Source: Arsenophonus sp046530735 (GTDB lineage: Bacteria; Pseudomonadota; Gammaproteobacteria; Enterobacterales; Enterobacteriaceae). From it: a stretch of 64,000 bases of DNA. Positions within the stretch are counted from its first letter, which is position 1, and every line of letters starts with the position of its first letter. The notes beneath the pieces are model-generated. The model was not told the origin of the DNA. It saw nothing but the letters and a program-made list of their open reading frames with translations, and did not search any database. The stretch lies in assembly GCA_046530735.1 (NCBI GenBank), contig JBHEQV010000024.1, forward strand, positions 1 through 64,000, written 5' to 3'. The position numbers were made by a program, and so were the translations under genes. Below are positions 51,723 through 61,033 of the stretch, piece after piece.

Positions 51723-53756
51723 TTTATACAGGTAGCTAATTTTTATCGTAATTTATTAAAACGAAAAGAAAAAAATAATCGAAATAAACAGAAGTTTTAT
51801 GATAGTTCTATAACTGATACTCAATCTAAAACTAAGGTAAAAACTTTATTAACAAATAAATATCAGAGTATAAAAACTATTAAAAATACTCAATTAACAA
51901 GTAAACTTACACCTGTCTCTTCTATAAATGTTTCAATATCTATAATTCCGCGAGATAAACATCCTATTTCCAGAAGAAACATCAGTGATAATGCACTAAA
52001 AGTACTTTATCGTCTAAATAATGCTGGTTATGAAGCTTATCTTGTTGGCGGTAGCGTCAGAGATTTGCTATTAGGTAAAAAACCTAAAGATTTCGACGTT
52101 ACTACCAATGCAACACCTGAACAAATTCGTAAATTATTTCGTAATTGTCGTTTAGTTGGACGTCGATTTCGTTTAGCGCATATCATGTTTGGTTACGAAA
52201 TAATCGAAGTTGCTACTTTTCGTGGTTCTCAAGAAACAACTGATACTAATCATAAGCATATAGCTCACCAAACACAAAGTGGTATATTACTTAGAGACAA
52301 TGTTTTTGGTAATGTTGAAGACGATGCTATTCGACGCGACTTTACTATCAATAGCTTATATTACCGAATTAACGATTTTACCCTACGTGATTATGTTGGA
52401 GGATTTGAGGATTTAAAAAATGGCATCATTCGGCTAATTGGTGATCCAACAATTCGTTATCGAGAAGATCCTGTTAGGATGCTACGCGCTATTCGATTTT
52501 CTAGCAAATTAAATATGCAAATTGATTCTGAAACTGCTAACCCTATTCCAGAACTGGCATTTTTATTAAAAAAGATTCCATCAGCTCGTCTATTTAAAGA
52601 GTTACTTAAATTACTTCAGACCGGTATAGCTTATCAAGCCTATAAACAATTAAGACATTATAAACTATTTCAATCATTATTTCCGTTAATTGAACGAAAC
52701 TTCACTGCTAATAATAATTCTCCGATGGAGCTTATAATTAATAATGTCCTGAAATATACTGATTATCAAATAAAAAACAATAAACATGTTAATTCTGCAT
52801 TCTTATTTGCCACCATGTTATGGTACCCTCTAGCAGAACATACAAAAAAACTTTCTGAAGAAAGTGACTTATCCTATTACGAAGCATTCGTTATCACAAT
52901 GAATGATATTCTTGATGAGCAATGTCGTTCTATTGCTATTCCTAAACGGCTTACTTCAACAATGCGTGATATTTGGGAACTACAATTACAACTACAACTT
53001 CCTCGATGCCAAGGAAAAAAATCTGATAAACTACTTGAACATCCAAAATTTTGCGCTGCGTTTGCTCTATTAGAGCTACGTTACAACGTGGAACCACAAT
53101 CTGAATTAGAAGAACTGCCTTATTGGTGGTCTGAATTTCAAAAATCCAATAATAATCTACAACATAAAATGATCTCGGAGGTAGATAATATACTAACTCA
53201 TCGTCGTAGCTGGACGCAGCGCCGAAATAACACTAACTATAAACTAATAAAACAACAGAGTAAATTAAAGATGGAACGTGTTCATATTGCTATTGCCAGC
53301 AATCTAAATGACCCCTTACAGCAAGTAAAGCATGCTATTAAAGAATTACAGGAATTACCGAATACTAAGCCAGTTGCTGTTTCTTCTTTCTATCGAACTA
53401 AACCTATGGGACCACAAGATCAACCTGACTATCTCAATGTCGTTATCGCATTAGATACTGAGTTATTACCAAAAACCCTATTTGAACATACCCAATCGAT
53501 TGAATTAATGCATGGTAGAATACGTAAAACCAATCGTTGGGGGCCAAGAACACTAGATTTGGATATTATATTATACGGCCAACAGATTATTCAAACAGCA
53601 TATTTAACTATCCCTCATTATGCCCTTAAAGAACGGGAATTTATGCTTTATCCTTTATCAGAAATTGCCCCTAAACTACGCTTTCCAGATGGGGAATTGC
53701 TCAGTGATAGATTGTTGCAGGTTGATAAAAATAGGCTGACTTTATGGGTAACTTAG
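51720..53756 (+). CDS. pcnB: Poly(A) polymerase I, reading on into FolK
   Basis: Adds poly(A) tails to RNA 3' ends and so promotes decay. Coding starts at ATT 51720 with VANFYRN, passes a longer, lysine-rich variable linker and reaches PRDKHPISRRNISDNALKVL. The nucleotidyltransferase core shows LVGGSVRDLLLGKKPKDFDV with the catalytic D-x-D. RRDFTINSLYY, RYREDPVRMLRA and the RNA-binding half (FLFATMLWYPL, PKRLTSTMRDIW) follow. The usual Arg-rich tail is reduced, and the stop that normally ends PcnB near 53265 is missing, so the frame continues through all of folK to 53756 (678 residues). Either a PcnB-FolK fusion is made or FolK starts internally. Confidence 0.9.
   Translation: MFIQVANFYRNLLKRKEKNNRNKQKFYDSSITDTQSKTKVKTLLTNKYQSIKTIKNTQLTSKLTPVSSINVSISIIPRDKHPISRRNISDNALKVLYRLNNAGYEAYLVGGSVRDLLLGKKPKDFDVTTNATPEQIRKLFRNCRLVGRRFRLAHIMFGYEIIEVATFRGSQETTDTNHKHIAHQTQSGILLRDNVFGNVEDDAIRRDFTINSLYYRINDFTLRDYVGGFEDLKNGIIRLIGDPTIRYREDPVRMLRAIRFSSKLNMQIDSETANPIPELAFLLKKIPSARLFKELLKLLQTGIAYQAYKQLRHYKLFQSLFPLIERNFTANNNSPMELIINNVLKYTDYQIKNNKHVNSAFLFATMLWYPLAEHTKKLSEESDLSYYEAFVITMNDILDEQCRSIAIPKRLTSTMRDIWELQLQLQLPRCQGKKSDKLLEHPKFCAAFALLELRYNVEPQSELEELPYWWSEFQKSNNNLQHKMISEVDNILTHRRSWTQRRNNTNYKLIKQQSKLKMERVHIAIASNLNDPLQQVKHAIKELQELPNTKPVAVSSFYRTKPMGPQDQPDYLNVVIALDTELLPKTLFEHTQSIELMHGRIRKTNRWGPRTLDLDIILYGQQIIQTAYLTIPHYALKEREFMLYPLSEIAPKLRFPDGELLSDRLLQVDKNRLTLWVT
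53271..53756 (+). CDS. folK: HPPK, 6-hydroxymethyl-7,8-dihydropterin pyrophosphokinase
   Basis: Transfers pyrophosphate from ATP to 6-hydroxymethyl-dihydropterin, before DHPS, in folate synthesis. From the ATG at 53271 the product has 161 residues, the family size. VSSFYRTKPMGPQDQPDYLN and the HPPK signature RWGPRTLDLDIILYG, with the metal-binding aspartates, are present, and HYALKEREFMLYPL is intact. The N-terminal GSNL motif reads ASNL. The open frame is continuous with pcnB with no stop between, and no good Shine-Dalgarno precedes the internal ATG. In E. coli panB and panC follow; they are absent here. The end converges with yadH. Confidence 0.92.
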   Translation: MERVHIAIASNLNDPLQQVKHAIKELQELPNTKPVAVSSFYRTKPMGPQDQPDYLNVVIALDTELLPKTLFEHTQSIELMHGRIRKTNRWGPRTLDLDIILYGQQIIQTAYLTIPHYALKEREFMLYPLSEIAPKLRFPDGELLSDRLLQVDKNRLTLWVT

Positions 53757-53941
53757 CCAATAATTCAGGAATGGTGGCACGCACAACAAACAATCATAAC
53801 TTCTTACTATTTCTGAATAACTAACAACTAACTTTATTAGAAAAAGTAAAAATTTTTGATAACATACACATATAAATAATGTAGAAAAATCCTAAAAATA
53901 TTATAATTCTCTATATATTATAGCATTGTGAGCACTAAAGA

Positions 53942-54712
53942 TTAAGTTCTTAATCCTCGTCCTTTTTCAATTAAGTTCCAAGTTATGGCATATAAGATAA
54001 CAATAAAAATTACTAATACCGATAAAGTAATAGATAATTCAACATCGCTAACACCAAGAAACCCATAGCGTAATCCACTGATCATATAGACAATTGGATT
54101 AAGTTTAAATACAATTTTCCAAAACTCTGGCAAAAGCGACAAAGAATAAAAAACACCACCTAAATATGTTAATGGTGTCAAGACAAAGGTAGGAACAATA
54201 CTAATATTATCAAATGTTTTTGCAAATATCGCATTCACCAATCCAGCTAATGAAAATAAAATGACTGTCATTAATACGGTAATAATTACTACCCACCATG
54301 AATAAATACGTAATGGGACAAAAAATAGCGAAACCAAGGTAACTAAAAGACCAACTAATACTCCTCTAGCAACCCCACCACCAACAAATCCAATAATTAC
54401 AATATGAGTAGGAACTGGTGCAACCAACAATTCCTCAATACTTTTTTGGAATTTTGCACCAAAAAAGGAGGAACAAACATTAGTATAAGCATTAGTGATA
54501 ACCGACATCATAATCAAGCCAGGAACAATAAACTGCATATAACTTACACCATCAATATTACCAATTCTTGAACCAATTAAACTACCAAATATAATAAAAT
54601 AAAGTGACATGGTAATCACTGGAGGTAGTAAAGTTTGCACCCAAATACGCGAAAAACGTGTTATTTCTTTGATCCAGATGGTTTTCATTGCCACCCAGTA
54701 TAACTGAATCAT
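53942..54712 (-). CDS. yadH: ABC-2 type transporter permease YadH
   Basis: Inner-membrane permease of the YadGH ABC exporter, substrate unknown. The 256-residue protein has the length of E. coli YadH. Hydrophobic segments lie around residues 22-45, 55-80, 105-135, 140-165, 170-195 and 225-250, as in ABC-2 permeases. The segment PLTYLGGVFYSLSLLP is the conserved ABC-2 element. Its start codon overlaps the yadG stop by four bases (ATGA type), so the two are translationally coupled. It is the second gene of a two-gene operon. Confidence 0.93.
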   Translation of the reverse strand: MIQLYWVAMKTIWIKEITRFSRIWVQTLLPPVITMSLYFIIFGSLIGSRIGNIDGVSYMQFIVPGLIMMSVITNAYTNVCSSFFGAKFQKSIEELLVAPVPTHIVIIGFVGGGVARGVLVGLLVTLVSLFFVPLRIYSWWVVIITVLMTVILFSLAGLVNAIFAKTFDNISIVPTFVLTPLTYLGGVFYSLSLLPEFWKIVFKLNPIVYMISGLRYGFLGVSDVELSITLSVLVIFIVILYAITWNLIEKGRGLRT

Positions 54713-55653
54713 CTATTTTCTCCTTGATTTATCGATACTGGATGCTGTTTGCTCATTAAACCAACAAATAATTCCTCCAAACGATTTACCTTATTACGCA
54801 TGCTGGTTATCTGTATCCCTTGCTCAGAGAATTGGCTAAATAAACCATTCAGGCCTTGATCTCGAAGTACCTCAACTTCTATAGTTAAAGTATCCACTAG
54901 CCTAAATTTATAACCATCTAATTTAGGGATAGAACTTTTTTGCGCTAGATCAAAAATAAACGTCTCTAACTCCAACTGATTGAGTAGATTTTTCATACTA
55001 TTATTCTTAATCAATTTTCCATATTGAATAATTCCAATATTACGGCATAACATTTCCACTTCTTCTAGATAATGGGTCGTTAAAATAATAGTAGTGCCGT
55101 GCGCATTTAAAGTCTTTAAAAAACCCCACATAGAACGACGAAGTTCAATATCAACTCCTGCGGTTGGTTCATCCAAAATTAATAACTTTGGCTGATGTAT
55201 TAATGCACGAGCAATCATTAAACGCCGTTTCATGCCACCGGAGAGATCTCGTGCAGGCTCGTTACGTTTATTCCATAAAGCTAATTGAGAAAGATAGATT
55301 TCTGCTCTAGACGAGGCTAATGAACGCGGAACCCCGTAATAACCTGCTTGATTGAGCACTATTTGTAATACCGTTTCAAATGGATTAAAATTAAATTCTT
55401 GTGGCACTAGTCCCAATTGACGCTTAAGATTCACCATATCTTTATCAAGATCGTAACCAAACACTTTCACTTTACCGCTCGTTTTATTAACTAATGAACT
55501 GATAATACCAATTGTCGTTGATTTACCTGCACCATTAGGCCCTAATAAGGCATAAAAATCACCCACCTCAACATATAAATCAATACCGGTTAATGCTTTC
55601 ACACCACCAGGATAGGTTTTTGTAAGCTGGAGCAGCTCTAAAGCATAAGTCAT
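54709..55653 (-). CDS. yadG: ABC transporter ATP-binding protein YadG
   Basis: ATPase of the YadGH exporter. The 314-residue protein matches E. coli YadG throughout. Walker A is GPNGAGKST near residue 39, the Q-loop is LVPQEFNFNPFETV, the signature is LSGGMKRRL, Walker B is KLLILDEPTAGVDIE, and the H-loop is TTHYLEEVEM. The C-terminal regulatory extension ends NRLEELFVGLM. It overlaps yadH by four bases. The adjacent can gene is a fossil, with an IS256 copy between. Retention of this orphan exporter in a reduced genome suggests an envelope role; that is inference. Confidence 0.94.
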   Translation of the reverse strand: MTYALELLQLTKTYPGGVKALTGIDLYVEVGDFYALLGPNGAGKSTTIGIISSLVNKTSGKVKVFGYDLDKDMVNLKRQLGLVPQEFNFNPFETVLQIVLNQAGYYGVPRSLASSRAEIYLSQLALWNKRNEPARDLSGGMKRRLMIARALIHQPKLLILDEPTAGVDIELRRSMWGFLKTLNAHGTTIILTTHYLEEVEMLCRNIGIIQYGKLIKNNSMKNLLNQLELETFIFDLAQKSSIPKLDGYKFRLVDTLTIEVEVLRDQGLNGLFSQFSEQGIQITSMRNKVNRLEELFVGLMSKQHPVSINQGENR

Positions 55654-55904
55654 AAAAACCTTTCTTATCTATTTTATTTCACATATGAAAATAAATCACA
55701 TCATTAGTAGCATTTTTAATTAAATTAAAATTAACAGCTAGTAAACATTAAAAATAAATTAATGTTATATATGATTATTATCGCAGTTAAATATAACTAA
55801 TCCACGTAAATTATGATAAAAAAATTAAATAACTATTTAAAAAAATACAGAGCTCAGAATCGATAACCAAAGAAAATTCCCCATTTTTTTTAATTATACT
55901 TATT

Positions 55905-57182
55905 TCTAGTGTATATTCTTCCAGAGAAGAAGACATATTCTTCTGATTGATTTTGCGGATGATCTCAACAACAGAAAAATAATATGCCATAAAAGTCTAA
56001 CACTAGAGGTATTCATGAAACCAGATATTACCTCTAATATCTTCTATGAACTCATTCGTAATGCTACTAGAAAAACTGACAGCATCGCTGTTGAGATAGA
56101 GCTTAGAAGGCATGCTGCGATAACGGAATATGTTTCAACAGTTCCCCTTCCTTACACCTTATATAAAATGTTCATAAAATGTTTAACAGTTATTACTGTT
56201 GTCTGTATTTGCAAGGCATTATCCACTGATTATTTTCACTAATCTATAATGCTGCTTCTCCGTAAAAAGCACATGGGGTCTTTGCCAAGTGTTATAAGCA
56301 AACTGAAACATCGATGGCTTAAAGAGAATAGGTAATTGATGGTTCCTGAGTGATTTTAGTGGATAAGACGCTATTTTATTTCTAGATCGATAGAATATAA
56401 CCGTCCTATCAGGCAAGATGATCACCTTTGCCTGATGTTCATTATCGGCGTCACTGCGCGTATGAATGTAAGTAGTTGATTTGAGTTGAACCTGGTTATA
56501 AGAAATAAGAAGCAAACTGAGCTGAACTTCTAGATCACCACGCAAGCGACATGTATTAACCATATCTCCTGAGCCTGCTATGGAAGATGGTAATTTGGTT
56601 TTTAGAATGTAATGATATAGGTATTTCAGGATACTAACATGAATGCTATTGCTACACAAAATAGCTAATGAACTAAGTTCACTCCATAAAAGGCATGCAA
56701 CAAATTAAAGGTGATCTGCGGGCCACCTGGCTAGTGTAGAGAGGTATAATGTTCCTAATAAATCTTAATGTTTGTTAGTAAAGTTTTTAGCGAAATACTA
56801 TTCTGCATCGATGAAGAAGCTTGAGGAATAATCTAGTAGAATTGCTGGCATTTTATAATTTTCTATCAGTCTACTCTGTCTGTGTGGAGCGCGATACCCT
56901 CTCTTCAGCCACAATAAGAACAATGAATCTAATTAAACTGGCTTTCAACAGTGTGAAGCTATGAAGCCAAGACGCAGAGCACTGTAGCTCAATAAAAACA
57001 ACTATTTTAATAGTATTAAAAACTAGCTCCCATCTACTCAGAAAATCTATAACTAGCTAAATGGGATTTTAGCCTGTTAACTCTGATGGTAACAACGTAT
57101 AATTTAAAGATGGAGAACAGATTTATGAAGCATAAGAGTGGAACGTAGCCTGAGGAACATATACTAGATTTAGTAATAACTT
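55905..57182 (+). mobile_element. IS256-family remnant, near full length
   Basis: 1.28-kb copy with the best-kept N-terminus. The open frame 56015-56242 begins MKPDITSNIFYELIRNATRK, matching the start of IS256-type transposases (PDPLHELIRNGAR). Later landmarks are the DFHESL-like, ISKLKHRWLKE-like and DLYGNW-like segments and the right end near 57175. A short extra stretch near 56880-56915 breaks the FYDF region. Frames are broken after codon 75. It inserted between yadG and can. Confidence 0.8.
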
Positions 57183-57284
57183 CTTTCTTTTAAGAAAGCA
57201 GAAAATTTTAAAATTTATAGTTTTCTAAATATCCTATTCTGTAACAACTGCGTTTCAGTCAAAATTAATTAATCAATTCCAGAC

Positions 57285-57700
57285 TATCTATTTGTCCATC
57301 AAAATGTCGTTAATTTTATTATGTATACTAATTTAAATTGTCGATCTGTTATCTAATATGTTATTAATGTATCCCCACAAAAAATTTGAATACTTTATTA
57401 TTGATTGATATTATCATTGTGGTTATATTGAAAGTGCAAATTAATAATACTAAAAGGGTATAATTAATAACTCTTTACTTATATGTACGTGATGTGTTAT
57501 CTACACATAGCTTAATTTAAGCGTTTGATTCCGGGCAGAACGGGAAAATAGTTTATGTGTATTTAATATTCTTACTAAGTTTATAATTTTAGTATTTAAC
57601 AAAAATACTTCTGCCTAACGACACAGTAAAAATGTCATCATCCATGACTTTTTCTCTATTATGTATAGTAGACCAATGATTATGGTATTGCCAGTAATAG
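57285..57700 (+). pseudogene. can: Decayed carbonic anhydrase can
   Basis: In E. coli can lies between yadG and hpt in opposite orientation, as here. Plus-strand readings give FVHQNVVNFIMYTNLNCRSVI, close to [21 protein letters not shown]. Then a YHCGY-like stretch follows (HYGCGG in Can), and SLLI-T-DVLSTHSLI, like NWLLHIRDIWFKHSSLL. The N-terminal third is lost at the IS256 junction. The zinc-ligand region is damaged, so it is not functional. Confidence 0.8.
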
Positions 57701-57788
57701 GCATGAACAGCTTCAAATCAGTTATAAACAAATTATTACTAAATTAAACTAGAAAGATAAATGCGATAAAAAATGATATTACTTCTTA

Positions 57789-58325
57789 TTAATCGTTTAA
57801 TAAAATAACATGCCCGATATAAGGTAAATGGCGATATTGCTGTGCATAATCGATACCATAACCAACAACAAATTCATCTTGAATAGCATAACCAATCCAT
57901 TCAACAGGAACTTCTACTTCACGTCTTGACGGTTTGTTTAATAACGTACAAATAGCAACAGATTTAGGACCACGTAATTTTAGAATTTCACGAACTTTTT
58001 TAAGTGTATTACCAGAATCAATAATATCTTCAACAATTAGAACATGCTTACCGCGAATATCTTCATCCAAATCCTTAATAATTTTTACATCGCGACTTGA
58101 AGTCATCCCGCTGCCATAACTTGATACCATCATAAAATCAACTTCATGTGGGATATTAATATTACGACATAAATCAGCCATAAACATAAAAGAGCCTTTT
58201 AAAAGACCAACCAAGAGTAACTCATCTTGTAATAATTTATAATGTTTAACAATTTCTTTTGCCATCTCATCAATACGTCGCTTAACATCTGTCTCTGAGA
58301 TCATGACTTCTACAATTTGTTTCAT
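57789..58325 (-). CDS. hpt: Hypoxanthine phosphoribosyltransferase
   Basis: Salvages hypoxanthine (and guanine weakly) with PRPP to IMP or GMP. The 178-residue protein equals the E. coli length. The GLLKGSFMFMADLCR loop, DFMMVSSYGSGM with the flexible catalytic loop, the PRPP motif VLIVEDIIDSGNTL, KPSRREVEVPVEWIG, and the end YRHLPYIGHVILL are all present. ATG start MKQIVEVMISETDVKRR. It is monocistronic, flanked by the can fossil and a rebuilt, IS-filled upstream region. Retention points to purine salvage from the host or partner. Confidence 0.95.
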   Translation of the reverse strand: MKQIVEVMISETDVKRRIDEMAKEIVKHYKLLQDELLLVGLLKGSFMFMADLCRNINIPHEVDFMMVSSYGSGMTSSRDVKIIKDLDEDIRGKHVLIVEDIIDSGNTLKKVREILKLRGPKSVAICTLLNKPSRREVEVPVEWIGYAIQDEFVVGYGIDYAQQYRHLPYIGHVILLND

Positions 58326-58789
58326 AACTTTAGGGATTCACATTAATGGAAGTAAACACCGTATATTCTAACATAAGCACAATAAAGACGCTATAAAATG
58401 CTATCATCCAATATTAATCAATAATATAAATAAAATACCTAACATCTTAGATAAGATAGAAAAACTTACCATCATATCGTTTGTCATTCAAATTATAGCA
58501 AATGACAATAGTATCATATAAAGATATTATCGAGTTCTACATAATTAAATTTTATAGCCCTTATTAATATCAGAATCAACTCAAACAGTATTTACATCAT
58601 TCTCGTCGGGTGGAAGATCTACAGCTTTATTATTCTCACTAAAAATCCAAAATTGGGTTCAATAAATATAAAAAGAATATAACATCATGTCAGCATGACT
58701 AAAAATAAGGCAACATTAATATTGATCTTTAACGACATTAAATCCAAATTAATTTATTAAAAATGATTGTCATGAATTTTATGTTCATT
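58326..58789. other. hpt upstream region, no gene recognised
   Basis: About 460 bp of AT-rich DNA between hpt and an IS256 copy. It must hold the hpt promoter on the minus strand, but no clear -10/-35 pair was identified. No gene fossil could be read. Confidence 0.3.
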
Positions 58790-60150
58790 TTTGGTGATGG
58801 TGTTTTAATGTAGTGGTCATATCCCCCTTCTGATTAATTTTGTGAATGATTTTAATAAAAAAGAGATGATATGCTATAAAAAGTCTACCTTACAGATATC
58901 AGAAAAACTAGATATTTATCCTGATTCCTTACATGAACTCATCCATAATTATGAATTCCAGATAGTTGATAGACAGGACCGTTGAAGGTTAGTTCTAAAG
59001 CATGTTGCAACAACATGTTCAACCGCCGCCTTGTCTACGGGCGTTCATGACATCGATCATAACGATTATTTGTCACACCAAACTTACAAGACGAATATTG
59101 ATAATGTTAAGATTAAGATACTTAAGATAAGGAATCTCAGTTCCAATTAATAGCATAATAGCTCATTCCTACCATGCTATTACCGGCGAGACTTTACCCT
59201 ATCAGTAAATTTTCACAAAGTTTTAGTCTAGGCTTTAAAGATGTTTTTCTGTGAAAGCACATGGTTTCTCTGCTAGAGCTATCAGCAGGCTGAAACAAAA
59301 ATGATTTTAAGTATAGGAAATAATACCTATGTGATTTAAACAATACGCACTACGTTTATTTCTGGGTAGATGATGGAATATACCATTTGTAAGGCAAGAT
59401 GATCGCTTTTACTTATACTTATTACTGGAATCATTAAATATGAATCGTAAAAAATAGTTACAGTTAAAAATGGTTATCAAGAGTTAGAAGCAAACTTGAG
59501 TTGAACTTATAAAGGGCCTCCAAGCGCGTTATTTAATCGTATCTTCCAGGATTTCTTACTATTGAAGACGCTAGTTTAGTTTTTAGAATGTAATAGTAAA
59601 GATATTTTTGAAAATGTAACATCAATTCTGATTGATATGTAAAATAGCTCATATTCTGCTTTTACTCACTAAAGGCATGGAGCACCGAAAGTTAAAATGA
59701 GATGAAGAAGATTTGGTTAATAGGAGAACGCGATCTTGATAATAAAGCTTATGATGTTTTATTAGGAAAAGTTTCAGCGAATATTCTGCAGCGATGAAGA
59801 AGATGGAAAAAGAGCAAGAGGAGCTGCTGGAATTCTATGATTTTTTGTTAGTGTGCTAGACGTCAATAAGAATGAGGAATACAATTTAAATATCGGTTTT
59901 TATATCAGCGACATTATTGGATCTGATTCTCGAATAAGTGTGGCTCAATAAAACAATCCTTTTAATGCTATTTAAACTGGCTCTTACTCCCCCATATTTA
60001 CTCAAAAAATCTGGAACCAGATCAGGAAATTTAATCTGTTGAAACTGGTGTTAAACAACGCCTAATTTAAGGATGAAGAAGAGATTTACGAAACATCAGA
60101 GTGAAATATAGTCTAACCCGCCATACACTAGATTTGTCAATAAGTCACAT
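58790..60150 (+). mobile_element. IS256-family remnant, near full length
   Basis: 1.36-kb copy. The left end is near 58815 (gtagtggtcatatc), an N-terminal LHELIHN-like segment near 58930, the TNIDNVKIKILKI-like block near 59095, the ISRLKQK-like block near 59285, LEFYDFLL-like near 59830 and the right end near 60145. Many stops. It lies between hpt and yafD and fills a synteny break. Confidence 0.8.
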
Positions 60151-60230
60151 TAAAATGCAATTATCTTTCTAAAGGAAGAGTTTTATATATTATATTTATA
60201 TAAGAAATATAAAATAAATATTTGATTTTT

Positions 60231-60262
60231 AAGGGCTATTTAGGTGGCAAAAAAAAAATTAT
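60231..60262 (+). promoter_or_regulatory. yafD ribosome-binding site, GTG and A10 tract
   Basis: AAGGG (60231-60235) is followed eight bases later by GTG (60244) and GCA plus ten A residues. With nine A the frame would read (M)AKKNYSVRYIPGQP, matching the known YafD start; with ten it is one base out. The open frame actually begins at the GTG at 60266, which has no Shine-Dalgarno. Confidence 0.65.
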
Positions 60263-60265
60263 TCA

Positions 60266-61033
60266 GTGCGTTACATTCCTGGGCAACCAGCAAAGCGTAT
60301 TTTTCCTGCATCTAAATATATGCTTGATGATAATTTACCTATAGGAATGCCATTATTATCAGAAAGTGATGAATTAGGCATAGTTTCATGGAATATTTAT
60401 AAACAACAACGCCTAAATTGGTATTCAGTTTTAAATAAATTAGTCATCAATAATCATTTAATTTTACTACAAGAAGCTCAAAATTCATCTCAACTTATTA
60501 ATTTTATTGTATCTCAACATTTAGTTGCTGATCAGGTGCCAGCAATTACACTTCCTCAATACGCTTCCGGCGTAATGACATTAGCAAGATCTGATCCAAT
60601 TTATTGTTGTCCATTACGGGAAAAAGAGCCGTTACTTCGTTTACCGAAATCAGCGTTAATTACCGTTTATCCATTACATAATGGCCAAAATTTAATGATT
60701 ATTAATATTCATGCAGTTAATTTTAGTTTTGGGATTGATATTTATACTCGGCAGTTACGCAATATAGGAGAGTATATTAAAAAACATCAAGGGCCAATGA
60801 TTTTTGCTGGAGATTTTAATACTTGGAGTCGACAACGTATAAATGAACTTAAACGTTTTACACACAGTTTACGAATGAAAGAAGTCAATTTTGATGCTGA
60901 TGAACGCACTATAATTTTTGGTTACCCATTAGATTATGTTTTTTATAATAATTTGACGCTTCTCGATGCAGAAGTAATTAAAACGCAATCTTCTGATCAT
61001 AATCCTATTTCTGTCAAGTTTAATATTAAGTAA
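60266..61033 (+). CDS. yafD: Endonuclease/exonuclease/phosphatase family protein YafD
   Basis: EEP-fold protein of unknown substrate. From the GTG at 60266 there are 255 residues; E. coli YafD has about 266. Motifs: VSWNIYKQQRLNWYSVL, LLQEAQ with the metal-binding Glu, ASGVMTLARSDPIYCCPLREKEPLLRL, NIHAVNFSFGIDIYTRQLR, IFAGDFNTWSRQR, PLDYVFY and SSDHNPISV with the catalytic His. The conserved N-terminal MRYIPGQPAKRI is reached either from this GTG or, with a frameshift in a run of ten A, from the GTG at 60244 that has a proper Shine-Dalgarno. It stands alone; in E. coli yafE and mltD separate it from gloB. Confidence 0.93.
   Translation: MRYIPGQPAKRIFPASKYMLDDNLPIGMPLLSESDELGIVSWNIYKQQRLNWYSVLNKLVINNHLILLQEAQNSSQLINFIVSQHLVADQVPAITLPQYASGVMTLARSDPIYCCPLREKEPLLRLPKSALITVYPLHNGQNLMIINIHAVNFSFGIDIYTRQLRNIGEYIKKHQGPMIFAGDFNTWSRQRINELKRFTHSLRMKEVNFDADERTIIFGYPLDYVFYNNLTLLDAEVIKTQSSDHNPISVKFNIK

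Noticed and set aside
52065..53756. pcnB starting at the TTG at 52065
   Set aside because: This would cut off the conserved N-terminal region and part of the nucleotidyltransferase core; the frame is open back to ATT 51720 with a good Shine-Dalgarno.
56219..56659. 146-codon minus-strand ORF
   Set aside because: Long but antisense to an IS256 remnant; the same region in other copies is not open, and the translation has no protein-like conservation.
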